From Arenicella xantha (lineage in GTDB: Bacteria > Pseudomonadota > Gammaproteobacteria > Arenicellales > Arenicellaceae), in assembly GCF_003315245.1 (NCBI RefSeq), contig NZ_QNRT01000002.1, positions 239,245-303,244 of the forward strand: a stretch of 64,000 bases of DNA, read 5' to 3'. The notes beneath the pieces are model-generated. The model was not told the DNA's origin and did no database searches. It saw nothing but the letters and a program-made list of their open reading frames with translations. Positions within the stretch are counted from its first letter, which is position 1. Every line of letters begins with the position of its first letter. A program made the translations under genes and the position numbers. Shown piece by piece: positions 9,039-17,908 of this stretch.

Positions 9039-9590
9039 CTACGCAGACGGGTTAGCGGGCGGATCAGTCTCGTCGGTTGGCGTGGTCCGTTTTATCTCGG
9101 AAAGATACTTAAACAGCAAGCGAGCCGACTTGGGAGTTGTATTTCGTTTTAATTCGGCACCGGCATTGCGCACAAGCTGACGAATATGTTGGCGGTCAAT
9201 GACCGGATATTGATCGATCAATTCGGTCAGCAATTGTTCATCGCCGCCGATCAGTCGATCACGCCATTGCTCCAACTGGTGGAGTTCGGCAGTTTGTTGT
9301 TTTGTGGGCTGCTTCTGACGCGCAAGTTCGAGTTGAATCGCATCAACGTCTTCATATTGCATTAACGACGCAATACGACGCAATTGCCGCTGTAGAGGAC
9401 CGCGCTGAAAGCGTTTGCCATCTTCAATTGCGCGCAGCATATTGTCGCTTAAGGGAACTTTTTTCAGTGCCGATGGCGGCAGAGAAATCAACTCTTGACC
9501 CAAGTGATTTAACGCTTTGATCTCTTTTTTAAGTTGTGTTTTATTCGGCCGGACGGCGTATTCCGATTCAGTCATCAGCTTATCTAACAC
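9039..9590 (-). CDS. darP: DarP/YjgA family ribosome-associated protein (DUF615)
   Basis: A helical, highly charged protein of about 180 residues matching DUF615. The E. coli member (YjgA, renamed DarP) assists late maturation of the 50S ribosomal subunit. Recognisable family stretches are RPNKTQLKKE, LGQELISLPPSALKKVPLSD and the central RFQRGPLQRQLRRIASLMQ. Two starts are possible: GTG at 9590 and ATG at 9575; neither has a clear ribosome-binding site, and the frame stays open upstream to just after the sensor kinase stop but without another start codon. The gene follows the kinase by about 130 bases. Confidence 0.9.
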   Translation of the reverse strand: MLDKLMTESEYAVRPNKTQLKKEIKALNHLGQELISLPPSALKKVPLSDNMLRAIEDGKRFQRGPLQRQLRRIASLMQYEDVDAIQLELARQKQPTKQQTAELHQLEQWRDRLIGGDEQLLTELIDQYPVIDRQHIRQLVRNAGAELKRNTTPKSARLLFKYLSEIKRTTPTDETDPPANPSA

Positions 9591-9721
9591 CGACGGATTA
9601 ACATCAGCGCGCTCGTAAATATTAGAAATTGTGGTATCGGGTTTAGGCTCGGAATTATGCGCTTGCTGCCCTCGGTTTACCAGCCCCGATTTAATATTTA
9701 CTGCTACTGCAGCATTGGGCG

Positions 9722-11065
9722 CTATCTCTTATTACGTCTTTTTTTTAGGAAATTGGGGCGCGACGACTCATCGAAGATACATTCTATTTTAGTGCCAACG
9801 TTTACTTCGCTCTCAACTTCGACGATCCAGTTAAACCGATTTGATAAACGTTTAACGATGGTTAGCCCTACTCCGTAGCCTTTACGTTCTGTTTTACCTA
9901 CCTGATCGGCACGGTAATAAGGTTGGAAAATTTTCTTAGTTTGCTCTTCGGTCATACCAATGCCCGTGTCTTCTATGACCACAGAATGCTCCTTAATGGT
10001 GACCTTGACGGTGCCCTCATTGGTATACAAAACAGCATTACGAATCAGATTCCCCAACACAATAGACACAACTTTACGCGCCGTGTTCAGCTGCAATGGA
10101 AACTGCTCATCCACTTCGATTGTAATGGGCTTATCGTCTAAATATATTTCGGCATCTCTAATCTCACGTTCAACGATATCAGCAATCACCGTATGCTCGT
10201 CTTCGAACTCTTTATCGGTTTCACGTGCCAAAATCAAAAACGCATCAATTAGCTCCTCCATGTCCCGTGCCGCACCTTTGATACGAGTCACGAATTTTTT
10301 TGAATAGGCGTCTAAGTCTTGCTCGGCTAACAGTAGATCTGATGCCATTTTTATTACGGTTAACGGAGTACGGAACTCATGACTCGCGTCACGCGTAAAT
10401 GCCCGCTCACGCTGAACAAAGCGCTGTATCCGGCGCGAATAAGAGCTAAACGATGTCACCAACTTCTCAACCTCCCAATCTACGTCACCAGGGATATCGG
10501 AGAGGTCTTTAAGACTAGCACTGGCATGTGCCGGATCAAAACGGTCGAACTTATTGGCTAGCCAGACAATCGGGCTCAATAGATGATTTGATTCGCGATA
10601 AACCCACCAAGCGGCAACGTAAATCAACACCAAGCAAATGGTTAACGGAAATATTCCAAAAAACAGCGCCAAACGCAGCACGCTCTCGCCATCGAATAAC
10701 AAATGCAGGCGCTTACCGTCATGTTCACTGGTATAAAGCAATGAATGCGCGGTTTGACCATGCATTTTATGGAACCCTAAACCATAGCCTTTTAACTCTT
10801 CCGGCACACCTTCTTGAGAATTAGCGACAGTCAAATAGCCTTTAAGGTTGTCAGTATTGGGCGGGGGAAAACTCGGATCGACATTGTAGGTCTCCCAAAA
10901 ATGCCGCGACTCTCCCGTGAGCGCTTGCTTAACTAAAAATTGTTCGATAACCACACTAGCAAAACCAATACCAAGCACCGCTACTAACGCAATCAAACAA
11001 GCTTGCAGCGTCATTTTTCGACTCAACTTGCTGCGAATAATCGATTGCCTAATGTCTCCGTGCAT
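9722..11065 (-). CDS. Sensor histidine kinase (EnvZ/PhoQ-like architecture)
   Basis: Membrane-bound sensor of a two-component pair. Two membrane segments (about 20-41 and 131-155) bracket a roughly 90-residue periplasmic domain, followed by a HAMP-like linker. The dimerisation/phosphoacceptor box is FTRDASHEFRTPLTV with H229; an N-box (NLIRNAVLYTNEG), a D-box (IEDTGIGM) and a G-box (GYGVGLTIVKRL) complete the ATPase domain. It follows its likely partner regulator (start 11949) on the same strand, with a 194-base gap that holds no obvious gene. The stimulus is unknown; the C-terminal tail is Arg/Lys-rich. Confidence 0.94.
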   Translation of the reverse strand: MHGDIRQSIIRSKLSRKMTLQACLIALVAVLGIGFASVVIEQFLVKQALTGESRHFWETYNVDPSFPPPNTDNLKGYLTVANSQEGVPEELKGYGLGFHKMHGQTAHSLLYTSEHDGKRLHLLFDGESVLRLALFFGIFPLTICLVLIYVAAWWVYRESNHLLSPIVWLANKFDRFDPAHASASLKDLSDIPGDVDWEVEKLVTSFSSYSRRIQRFVQRERAFTRDASHEFRTPLTVIKMASDLLLAEQDLDAYSKKFVTRIKGAARDMEELIDAFLILARETDKEFEDEHTVIADIVEREIRDAEIYLDDKPITIEVDEQFPLQLNTARKVVSIVLGNLIRNAVLYTNEGTVKVTIKEHSVVIEDTGIGMTEEQTKKIFQPYYRADQVGKTERKGYGVGLTIVKRLSNRFNWIVEVESEVNVGTKIECIFDESSRPNFLKKRRNKR

Positions 11066-11259
11066 AACTATATAGTCTCGGTTTTCAATAGCTGAGTGGT
11101 TTATTTGAAAGTTGCATCGTATCGAGCTAACTAGTCACTAGCAAGACCGCGCCCAGAGTTCCGTCGACTTGCAGCCAATTAGCAAGTTGATCTTTAGCAA
11201 GCAGCGCCGTCATTCATCAAGGCCAGTGGTTAACCGCCTTGTGATCAAGCAATCCTTAT

Positions 11260-11949
11260 CTACGGCGCATCACCAATACGATACCCACGTGACTGTATTG
11301 TTTGCAGTAGCGGCTGCGCGAACGGCTTATCAATCTGTTTACGCAGATTATACATATGGCTCCGCAAGGTATCACTGTCCGGCAAAATGTCGCCCCAAAT
11401 TTCATGCTCTAATTGATTGCGACTTACGACTTTAGGCGACTCTTTCATTAAGATCGTCAGTATTTTCAAGCCAATCGGCGACAGGTAAATTGATTTATTA
11501 GAACGACGAACTTCAAGCGTGCCAGTGTCTAATTCCAAATCGGCCACCGTCAAAACTTCCTGTTGCGCTATCTGCCCCTTGCGTCGCATGAGTGCCTTTA
11601 TACGCGCCTCAAGCTCCAATATTTCAAACGGCTTGACCAAATAGTCATCTGCGCCGGTCTCTAGGCCAATGACCTTGTCTTCTAAGGTGTCACGAGCGGT
11701 TAACATCAATATTGGCGTATACACCTTGGACTCTTCGCGCAGCTTTCGACACACATCGAGGCCGTCCATCTCGGGCAACATCAAATCGAGCAGAATAATA
11801 TCGTAGTCATTTTGACTGGCAAGATTAAACCCCATGCGACCGTCGCTGGCATAATCCATCTCATAATCCCGACGCTCAAAATAGTCATAAAGCATCTCAG
11901 CGATGTCTTTGTGATCTTCAATAATTAAAACGCGTGTAGTTTGTGTCAT
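11260..11949 (-). CDS. OmpR-family response regulator
   Basis: DNA-binding partner of the kinase encoded downstream. The 229 residues comprise a receiver domain (acidic EDH pocket at 11-13, phosphorylation site D55 in LLDLMLPEMDG, K106 in YLVKPF) and a winged-helix DNA-binding domain ending in QSRGYRIG. The frame stays open up to 12174, but the upstream extension has no receiver homology and would run across the divergent promoter region and gene, so the ATG at 11949 (MTQTTRV) is preferred. A promoter-like TTGTTT-17-TATAAA lies just upstream. Confidence 0.95.
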   Translation of the reverse strand: MTQTTRVLIIEDHKDIAEMLYDYFERRDYEMDYASDGRMGFNLASQNDYDIILLDLMLPEMDGLDVCRKLREESKVYTPILMLTARDTLEDKVIGLETGADDYLVKPFEILELEARIKALMRRKGQIAQQEVLTVADLELDTGTLEVRRSNKSIYLSPIGLKILTILMKESPKVVSRNQLEHEIWGDILPDSDTLRSHMYNLRKQIDKPFAQPLLQTIQSRGYRIGDAP

Positions 11950-11965
11950 AACGAGTAAGCTTGTC

Positions 11966-11994
11966 TTTATAATAGAGCGATAGTAGGCAAACAA
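11966..11994 (-). promoter_or_regulatory. Overlapping divergent sigma-70-type promoters
   Basis: On the minus strand TTGTTT (11994-11989), a 17-base spacer and TATAAA (11971-11966) point toward the response regulator. On the plus strand a perfect TATAAT (11968-11973) lies 35 bases before the GTG of the lipoprotein gene at 12008; its -35 is poor. The two -10 elements overlap, so both promoters could not be occupied together. This is pattern matching, not mapped starts. Confidence 0.45.
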
Positions 11995-12007
11995 CGGTGA
12001 TTGCAAT

Positions 12008-12508
12008 GTGAATGAAAGCATCGAAAAAATACGCAAGCTGAAGGCCCACTCAACACTTATCACGGCTCTCTTGTTGTCGACACTAACGGCCTGCGTGTCA
12101 AACCATCTGGCTGAAAAAACGCGCGACTCGGGCTGGCTAGGCCAAACGCAATTACACTGCACTGACGCGCACACTTATCGTGGGCGAGTTGTCGGCGACG
12201 GACATTGTGTGTCGCTGATTAAGCGCTGTAGCGGCGCGCCCAATACAGACCAGTGGCTACCTGGCGAACCGGTGCTTGACAATACCATTCAACCGGGAAC
12301 TATCATCGCCACCTTTAAGAACGATCGCTACCCAAGCACACGAGGCCATCATGCCGCTATCTATATAGAACAAGATGATCAAGGCATTTGGGTATGGGAC
12401 CAGTGGGTTGGCAAACCAGTACATCGACGATTAATTCGCTTAAGCAGCAAAACTACCCTCGCCAGCAACACTGCAGGGGCTTATCGCGTGGTCACGGTTA
12501 AACGATAA
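12008..12508 (+). CDS. BPSL0067-like putative lipoprotein with Cys/His NlpC-CHAP-like signature
   Basis: A 166-residue protein with an N-terminal charged segment, a hydrophobic stretch and a lipobox LTAC (Cys29), so probably a lipoprotein. The mature part resembles the BPSL0067 family: GDGHCVSLIK (Cys67), IQPGTIIATFKNDRYP, HHAAIYIEQD (His114/115) and VWDQW (Asp131). A Cys-His-polar arrangement of this sort is seen in NlpC/P60 and CHAP peptidoglycan hydrolases, but the activity is unproven here. The GTG start is supported by GGTGA seven bases upstream. It is transcribed divergently from the response regulator at 11949, which could regulate it. Confidence 0.75.
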   Translation: MNESIEKIRKLKAHSTLITALLLSTLTACVSNHLAEKTRDSGWLGQTQLHCTDAHTYRGRVVGDGHCVSLIKRCSGAPNTDQWLPGEPVLDNTIQPGTIIATFKNDRYPSTRGHHAAIYIEQDDQGIWVWDQWVGKPVHRRLIRLSSKTTLASNTAGAYRVVTVKR

Positions 12509-12547
12509 TCTGCGTACCAGTCATAGCATCAAGCAACGCTGCCGAAC

Positions 12548-13978
12548 CTAGACGCTAGACCGCACCTCATTGACTGTGCGTTCCAACTCACTGATCTCAC
12601 GTGGGTTAGCACTAATGATTACCTTTAAGCCCGGATGGTTATCTTGAAACGCCAAATCCAATTTGTGCACCTTCAACACCGCGAAAACTAAAGCCAATCC
12701 CAAGCCACTCCCTGGCGTGGTGCGGCTCTGATCCAAGCGATAAAAACGCTGCACTACTTTCTCATATTCTGATTCAGGAATACCCGGTCCGTTATCTGAG
12801 ATCTCGACTTGCCATTGTTGCTCGCTTTGAAACGAACGAATAACAATTTGACCATTTTGTGGCGTGTATTTAATCGCATTGTCGAGCAAGTTAGCGAAGG
12901 CTTGAAACAACATATCTCGATCAGCGAACATTTCCATCGGCGTACCAATTTCAACCGACAGAGTCTGCCCCTTTTCCTCGATCAACGGCTCATAAAGATC
13001 TTCTAGGTCATACAAAATCGAGTTGATATCAACCTTCTTAAACCCCTTTCTTTGCTCACTGTATTCAATACGCGCAATTCGTAGCAAGGCATTAAACGTG
13101 GCAAGCAAGCCGTCCGCTTCAAGAATTATCTGATCGACCGCTGCTTCTTCCTCACTGCCCTGCTCAACTCGCATTTTGAGTACTTCAACACGGTTTTTTA
13201 GGCGCGCCAAAGGCGTCTTCAAATCGTGTGCAATATTATCCGAGACTCGACGAACGCCTTCCATACCGTGCTCGATCTGGTCAAGCATACTATTTAAATT
13301 TACCGCTAGCTCATCAAATTCATCGCCGGTGCCGCGGGTTGCGATTCGTTTCCGCAAATCGCCCTGCATTATTTTTCGACTAGTGAGATTAATTGCACCT
13401 AAGCGACTTTTCAGCGTTTGCCGCATCATGAAGCCACCGATAATCCCGAGCGCTAGGGTTAAGATCAAACCCAAAATCAACGCCCTTCCGACCAATGCCT
13501 TAAGCGTCGTCAGATCCTTCATTCCCTGACCGACCAACAAGTTAAACCGATTCTCGACAACGAAGGTCTTCGCCCGAGCGGTAAACTCACGATCACCGCC
13601 TTGGCGTTCATCAGCCTCCAATTGAAATTCGAGCCAACCTTCCTTAACGTCGCGAGCAACCTTCGGCCACGGCGCAATATTTCCGACTAATGGCTGATAG
13701 CGATGATCGGTAAGTAGGTACAGGGTCGGATCGCCGGGGCGCAATCGTTCGATACGCTCCGACAGCAATACCACCAGCCCAGGGTAGCCTTTGTCTTCAT
13801 AGACTTTGGATAACTCCAAAATCTCGGCATTAATGTCATCATCGGTTTGCTGTGTCTTGTAAACAATCGTTGACCAGTATATAAAACCGAGAATAATTGA
13901 CACCGAGATCCCGAATAGGACTAGGTATACGAGCGTTATTCGAAACGCTGAACTTTTAAATGGACTAATCTGGTTCAC
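12548..13978 (-). CDS. HAMP-containing sensor histidine kinase
   Basis: Membrane sensor of a second two-component pair. TM1 is about 12-35 and TM2 about 161-184, enclosing a periplasmic domain of roughly 125 residues; a HAMP region follows (about 185-240). The H-box is VSDNIAHDLKTPLARLKNR with H251, then an N-box (FANLLDNAIKYTPQNG), ISDNGPGIPESE and the G-box SGLGLALVFAVLKVH. Its first 14 bases overlap the end of the regulator gene, indicating translational coupling. The ligand is unknown; the position downstream of degP suggests envelope stress. Confidence 0.94.
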   Translation of the reverse strand: MNQISPFKSSAFRITLVYLVLFGISVSIILGFIYWSTIVYKTQQTDDDINAEILELSKVYEDKGYPGLVVLLSERIERLRPGDPTLYLLTDHRYQPLVGNIAPWPKVARDVKEGWLEFQLEADERQGGDREFTARAKTFVVENRFNLLVGQGMKDLTTLKALVGRALILGLILTLALGIIGGFMMRQTLKSRLGAINLTSRKIMQGDLRKRIATRGTGDEFDELAVNLNSMLDQIEHGMEGVRRVSDNIAHDLKTPLARLKNRVEVLKMRVEQGSEEEAAVDQIILEADGLLATFNALLRIARIEYSEQRKGFKKVDINSILYDLEDLYEPLIEEKGQTLSVEIGTPMEMFADRDMLFQAFANLLDNAIKYTPQNGQIVIRSFQSEQQWQVEISDNGPGIPESEYEKVVQRFYRLDQSRTTPGSGLGLALVFAVLKVHKLDLAFQDNHPGLKVIISANPREISELERTVNEVRSSV

Positions 13979-14660
13979 TCAACATGTAGCCCGCGCCGCG
14001 CACGGTGTGAAGCAGGGACACATCAAACTCTTTATCAATCTTGCCCCGCAAACGACTGATATGCACATCAATTACATTGGTTTGTGGGTCGAAATGATAA
14101 TCCCAAACCTTTTCAAGTAACATGGTGCGAGTAACCACTTGACCACTATGACGCATTAAATACTCTAACAACCTGAACTCTCGTGGCTGCAAATCAATTT
14201 TTTCATCAGCCCGACGCACTTCACGCTTCAGCAAATCCATTTCCAGATCGGCAACCTTGAGTACTGTATCCGGCGACTCAGGCTCAGCCCGACGAACCAG
14301 TGCTTCGATACGAGCTTGTAACTCAGAGAATGCGAAAGGCTTAACTAGATAATCATCAGCACCGGCTTTCAGACCGACAACGCGATCGTCAACGTCACCA
14401 AGGGCACTGAGCATTAGAATTGGTGTGCGATTACCACTGCCACGCAAAGTCCGTGTCATCGTGACACCATCAACTTTGGGCAACATACGGTCAGCCACGA
14501 TGACTTGGTAGTCAGTCGAATCCGCCATCAACAGCCCTTCGCGACCGTCGGCAGCGTGATCCGCAATGTGCCCACATTCCGTCAAGCCTTTTACGATATA
14601 GGCTGCGGTCTCTTTGTCGTCTTCAACGACGAGTACTCGGATCATATTTTTTTTAGTCAT
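13965..14660 (-). CDS. OmpR-family response regulator paired with the kinase at 12548
   Basis: A 231-residue receiver plus winged-helix protein. The acidic pocket is EDD (13-15), the phosphorylated Asp is D57 in VIVADRMLPKVDG and the conserved Lys is in DDYLVKPFAF. The C-terminal domain contains the usual VIDVHISRLRGKID and a terminal VRGAGYML. ATG at 14660 has GGAAA nearby; an internal ATG five codons later is possible. It follows degP by 107 bases, a space containing one stem-loop, and overlaps the kinase gene. Confidence 0.95.
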   Translation of the reverse strand: MTKKNMIRVLVVEDDKETAAYIVKGLTECGHIADHAADGREGLLMADSTDYQVIVADRMLPKVDGVTMTRTLRGSGNRTPILMLSALGDVDDRVVGLKAGADDYLVKPFAFSELQARIEALVRRAEPESPDTVLKVADLEMDLLKREVRRADEKIDLQPREFRLLEYLMRHSGQVVTRTMLLEKVWDYHFDPQTNVIDVHISRLRGKIDKEFDVSLLHTVRGAGYMLSEPD

Positions 14661-14694
14661 TTTTGGTTTCCGTTAATTTTACGCTATTTAGGAA

Positions 14695-14724
14695 GCAGCT
14701 CCCAGCATTAGAAGCTGGGACTGC
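14695..14724 (-). other. Intercistronic stem-loop between degP and the response regulator gene
   Basis: GCAGCTCCCAGC pairs with GCTGGGACTGC around a short loop with a single bulged base. On the minus strand it follows degP and precedes the regulator start at 14660. The downstream sequence has only a short T-poor tail, so a processing or stabilising hairpin, or a leaky terminator, is as likely as true termination. Confidence 0.5.
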
Positions 14725-14767
14725 TTACGATTGTTGGTTTTAAGTTCGATCAGTGGTGAAATTGCCG

Positions 14768-16390
14768 CTATTTCAACTTAAATGCTAGAAAACCAGGAAT
14801 GCCGCGCCGATTCAGTAGCACTGCCACCGATCCATCGCCGGATTTTTTGGCTTGTTTGAGCGCATTAATCACGTCTTCCGGCTTGCTGACTAGGCGGTTA
14901 TCGAACTTAGTAATTACATCACCAAGTCTTAAACCGTTTTCAGCCGCCAAACCACCACGCTCAATAGCGGTTAGTAATACCCCTTTGGTGTCCTCAGAGA
15001 TGCGATAACGTGACCGTAGCTGATCATTTAACTCACTCAACTCGGCGCCAAGCAACTCATCACTTTCTTGTTTAACCGGAACATCGGGCTTAGTTTCAGC
15101 CCCCGCTACGGCATCATCTTCTGGAAACGCCTCAGTAGTAATTTTGATCGTTTTACGCTTACCGTCACGCCAAATAACCATGTCATAGGCTTTACCAACG
15201 GTGGACTGCGCCACGGTACGCGGCAAATTACGCATTTCTTTAATATCCGTGCCATCGAAAGACAACACGATATCGCCAGCCACTAGACCAGCCTTATCTG
15301 CCGGCGCGCCTTTCAACACCTGTGAAATTAGTGCCCCTTCCTCGTTGTCTCGTCCAAACACCTCAGCTAGCTCTTCAGTAATCGGGCCAATCGACACACC
15401 TATCCAACCACGTTCGACTTCGCCGGATGCGCGCAATTGATCAATGACACCTTTCGCCATATGTGAAGGAATGGCAAAGCCAATACCGACGCTGCCACCG
15501 GAAGGCGAATAGATCATTGAGTTAATACCGATGACTTCACCGCGCATATTGAATAATGGCCCACCTGAATTACCACGATTAATCGCTGCATCCACTTGAA
15601 TAAAATCATCATACGGGCCCGCATTAATATCACGGCCTCTTGCCGAAATAATACCGGTACTAGCCGAGCCACCGAGTCCAAACGGGTTACCAATTGCCAA
15701 AACCCAATCGCCAACTCGCGAAGCCTCATCATCGCCCCACGACAAATACGGCAGATTGCTAGCATCTTTAAGCTTTAACAACGCCAAATCAGTTTTAGGA
15801 TCGCTGCCTTTTATTTCAGCTTCATATTCAGTGCCGTCAGGTAACGTCACCATAATTTCATCAGCGCGATCAATAACATGGTGATTGGTTACAACATAAC
15901 CGTCTGCACTAATAATAAACCCCGAGCCAATACCGAGAGGCTGGGTTTGCTTCTCCGCGTCGCTATCTGAATCGGGCTCATCTGGCTCAATTTGGTTTGG
16001 ATTTTGCGGAAATTGATCGCCGAAAAAATCTTTAAAGAAATCTTCAAAGCCGCGCGGCCCCCTAAATTGCCGCATCGACGGATCATTGCCAAGACGACGA
16101 CGTTGAATAAACCCAGCGGTTGCGACATGAACCACTGCAGGGCTAACGTCTTCAACCAGATCAGCAAATCCATCTGACGGACTCCATGACCTTTTCTGCA
16201 TCGAATCCGAGGTAATTTGTGCGGCTGGCACAATGTCTTGCGCTCTGATTGCTGAACTCACAGCATTTGAGGCGTCGGCTTTTGGACCATCAGCACTGGC
16301 TTGAATCGAAATTACGACAGTGGCAGTGGCGACCACCACAGCGCCCCACTTCATAATCGACACCAGCGAATTTGTATATTGTTTTGTCAT
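14768..16390 (-). CDS. degP: Periplasmic Do-family serine protease/chaperone (DegP/DegQ/MucD)
   Basis: Degrades or refolds misfolded periplasmic and outer-membrane proteins. The 540 residues are slightly longer than E. coli DegP. There is an N-terminal signal (about 12-33), then a trypsin-like domain with the triad H171 (TNHHVID), D201 (KTDLALLKL) and S275 (RGNSGGPLF), and two PDZ domains, the first around 315-400 (ERGWIGVSIGP) and the second near the C-terminus (GLRLGDVITKFDNR). A charged acidic LA-loop-like insert (EPDEPDSDSDAEK, about 135-147) precedes the first strand. A good ribosome-binding site (CGGAGACG) precedes the ATG. It heads a likely operon with the regulator/kinase pair. Confidence 0.95.
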   Translation of the reverse strand: MTKQYTNSLVSIMKWGAVVVATATVVISIQASADGPKADASNAVSSAIRAQDIVPAAQITSDSMQKRSWSPSDGFADLVEDVSPAVVHVATAGFIQRRRLGNDPSMRQFRGPRGFEDFFKDFFGDQFPQNPNQIEPDEPDSDSDAEKQTQPLGIGSGFIISADGYVVTNHHVIDRADEIMVTLPDGTEYEAEIKGSDPKTDLALLKLKDASNLPYLSWGDDEASRVGDWVLAIGNPFGLGGSASTGIISARGRDINAGPYDDFIQVDAAINRGNSGGPLFNMRGEVIGINSMIYSPSGGSVGIGFAIPSHMAKGVIDQLRASGEVERGWIGVSIGPITEELAEVFGRDNEEGALISQVLKGAPADKAGLVAGDIVLSFDGTDIKEMRNLPRTVAQSTVGKAYDMVIWRDGKRKTIKITTEAFPEDDAVAGAETKPDVPVKQESDELLGAELSELNDQLRSRYRISEDTKGVLLTAIERGGLAAENGLRLGDVITKFDNRLVSKPEDVINALKQAKKSGDGSVAVLLNRRGIPGFLAFKLK

Positions 16391-16537
16391 TTACGTCTCC
16401 GTAGGAATAAGTCTGAACGAAATCTCTTGGCAGCTTATCGACAGAGCAAACATTACTTTTACGACAAGTGATAAGAAACCAATTTGATAACTTGATAGTA
16501 AGGGCGTGCTAATTACCCTCAAGTGAACAGGGGATTA

Positions 16538-16566
16538 CGTTTTAGTAATAGGAGTAGGCTAAAACG
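16538..16566. repeat. AT-rich inverted repeat upstream of degP
   Basis: CGTTTTAG (16538-16545) and CTAAAACG (16559-16566) form a perfect 8-bp inverted repeat around 13 bases, about 150 bases before the degP ATG and 95 bases after the stop of the neighbouring gene. It could be an operator or part of a weak terminator for 16661-17836; the sequence does not decide. Confidence 0.35.
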
Positions 16567-16660
16567 AGATTTGACGCTGGTTACAGATCAAGCGTCCACT
16601 ATTGAAGTGCTATTTTTAAAATTGATAACAGGCATTCCCTTGCCCGTTCAAAATTGGAGA

Positions 16661-17836
16661 CTAACTTTCGAGTTTAAAAGTTAGTCCGGCATTGGCCTCG
16701 AGACGCGTAATCAGCTTATCGCCCATCGCCGGTGCCGTGGTCCATAAGCCGCCCGCCGTGTCACGAGCATCTTTGACTAAGCAAATAGCGCTTTCGGCAA
16801 TCATCTTACAGGTCGACCCATATCCAGGATCGCGATCACCGGTTACCGCCAATGTCATTTTGTTGCCATCGGGCAACTCTCCAATATACGCAATATCGTA
16901 GAATCCAGCTTCGCGTTCAGCCTTACTCGGGCCTTCGCCAGGCTTCGGTGCATCTGGCCCCGCCAAACTGCGATCGTTGGCTACGTGGTTTGCTATCGCT
17001 TCACCTTTTTCGCCATCGCCAGTTAGCAACATTTCATCATAGGTAAAGTCAGCTCCATACGCATGACCCAACAAAGCATTACTGCGATGGACATTGCGCG
17101 TATTGATTGCCGCCATTACAAACGGTGCAACCCAACTTTTAAGCTCTTCCGAATAAATAACTCGGTCACCATTAGGCTGCTCAACACCGACAAATCCAGG
17201 TACTAACGCGTAGGGATTTACGGCGAGCTTTAAATTTTCCGGATCGGTCTTGGCGGCCTTTAACGATGCTTGCAGACTTGCTGCGGTGCCGCCAGAGAAC
17301 GTGCCTTTCAAGCCACGTACTCGACCGCTAATGTGTTGGCACACTTGACCAGTTTTCTGTTTAGCAAGGTTTTGTAGACGAAATATGCCAAGATCAGACG
17401 GGATCGAGTCAAAACCGCATGAGAATACAATTCTTGCTCCAGTTTTTTGCGCAGTCTCTTGGTGTGCGTCAATCATATGCCTCATCCACACAGACTCACC
17501 GCAAAGATCCACGTAATCGGTGCCCGACGCGGCACAAACGGCCACGAGTTTTGAGCCATACAACTGATAAGGTCCGACAGTTGTTAGAACCAATTCGGTG
17601 CTATTCACCATGGCTTGCAAAGAAACATCATCTGACGTGTCAGCAACAACTAACGGGGTATCTTCCGGCAACCCCATCTCATTTCTGACCGATACGAGTT
17701 TGTCTTGACTACGACCTGCCATAGCCCAACGTATTTCATCGCCGTTACCGTAGCGTTGCTGTAAATATTCAGCGACTAATCGTCCAGTGAAACCAGTGGC
17801 GCCATACACCACAATATCAAATTTTTTCTCAGACAT
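16661..17836 (-). CDS. Saccharopine dehydrogenase-like NAD(P)-dependent oxidoreductase
   Basis: A 391-residue protein with a Rossmann fold opening in IVVYGATGFTGRLVAEYL (GATGFTG at about 13-19). The whole-length pattern, including GPYQLYGSKLVAVCAASGTDYVDLCGE and SCGFDSIPSDLG, matches the saccharopine dehydrogenase-like group that includes mycobacterial trans-acting enoyl reductases rather than true lysine-pathway enzymes. Substrate unknown; reduction of a lipid-like enoyl is one possibility. It follows the MAPEG gene by 72 bases on the same strand. Confidence 0.85.
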   Translation of the reverse strand: MSEKKFDIVVYGATGFTGRLVAEYLQQRYGNGDEIRWAMAGRSQDKLVSVRNEMGLPEDTPLVVADTSDDVSLQAMVNSTELVLTTVGPYQLYGSKLVAVCAASGTDYVDLCGESVWMRHMIDAHQETAQKTGARIVFSCGFDSIPSDLGIFRLQNLAKQKTGQVCQHISGRVRGLKGTFSGGTAASLQASLKAAKTDPENLKLAVNPYALVPGFVGVEQPNGDRVIYSEELKSWVAPFVMAAINTRNVHRSNALLGHAYGADFTYDEMLLTGDGEKGEAIANHVANDRSLAGPDAPKPGEGPSKAEREAGFYDIAYIGELPDGNKMTLAVTGDRDPGYGSTCKMIAESAICLVKDARDTAGGLWTTAPAMGDKLITRLEANAGLTFKLES

Positions 17837-17908
17837 ATTTTCTTCAGATTTAATGTTTTGTTTTTATTGAAAGTGAAGTCTACGCGAAGCGCAGTGAGGC
17901 TTAGGTCA

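Noticed and set aside
11950-12174. In-frame extension of the response regulator gene up to 12174
   Set aside because: It has no receiver homology and would cross the divergent promoter and the start of the plus-strand lipoprotein gene; the ATG at 11949 gives a standard 229-residue regulator.
15889-16233. 114-codon minus-strand frame inside degP
   Set aside because: Alternate-frame shadow of a well-supported protease gene.
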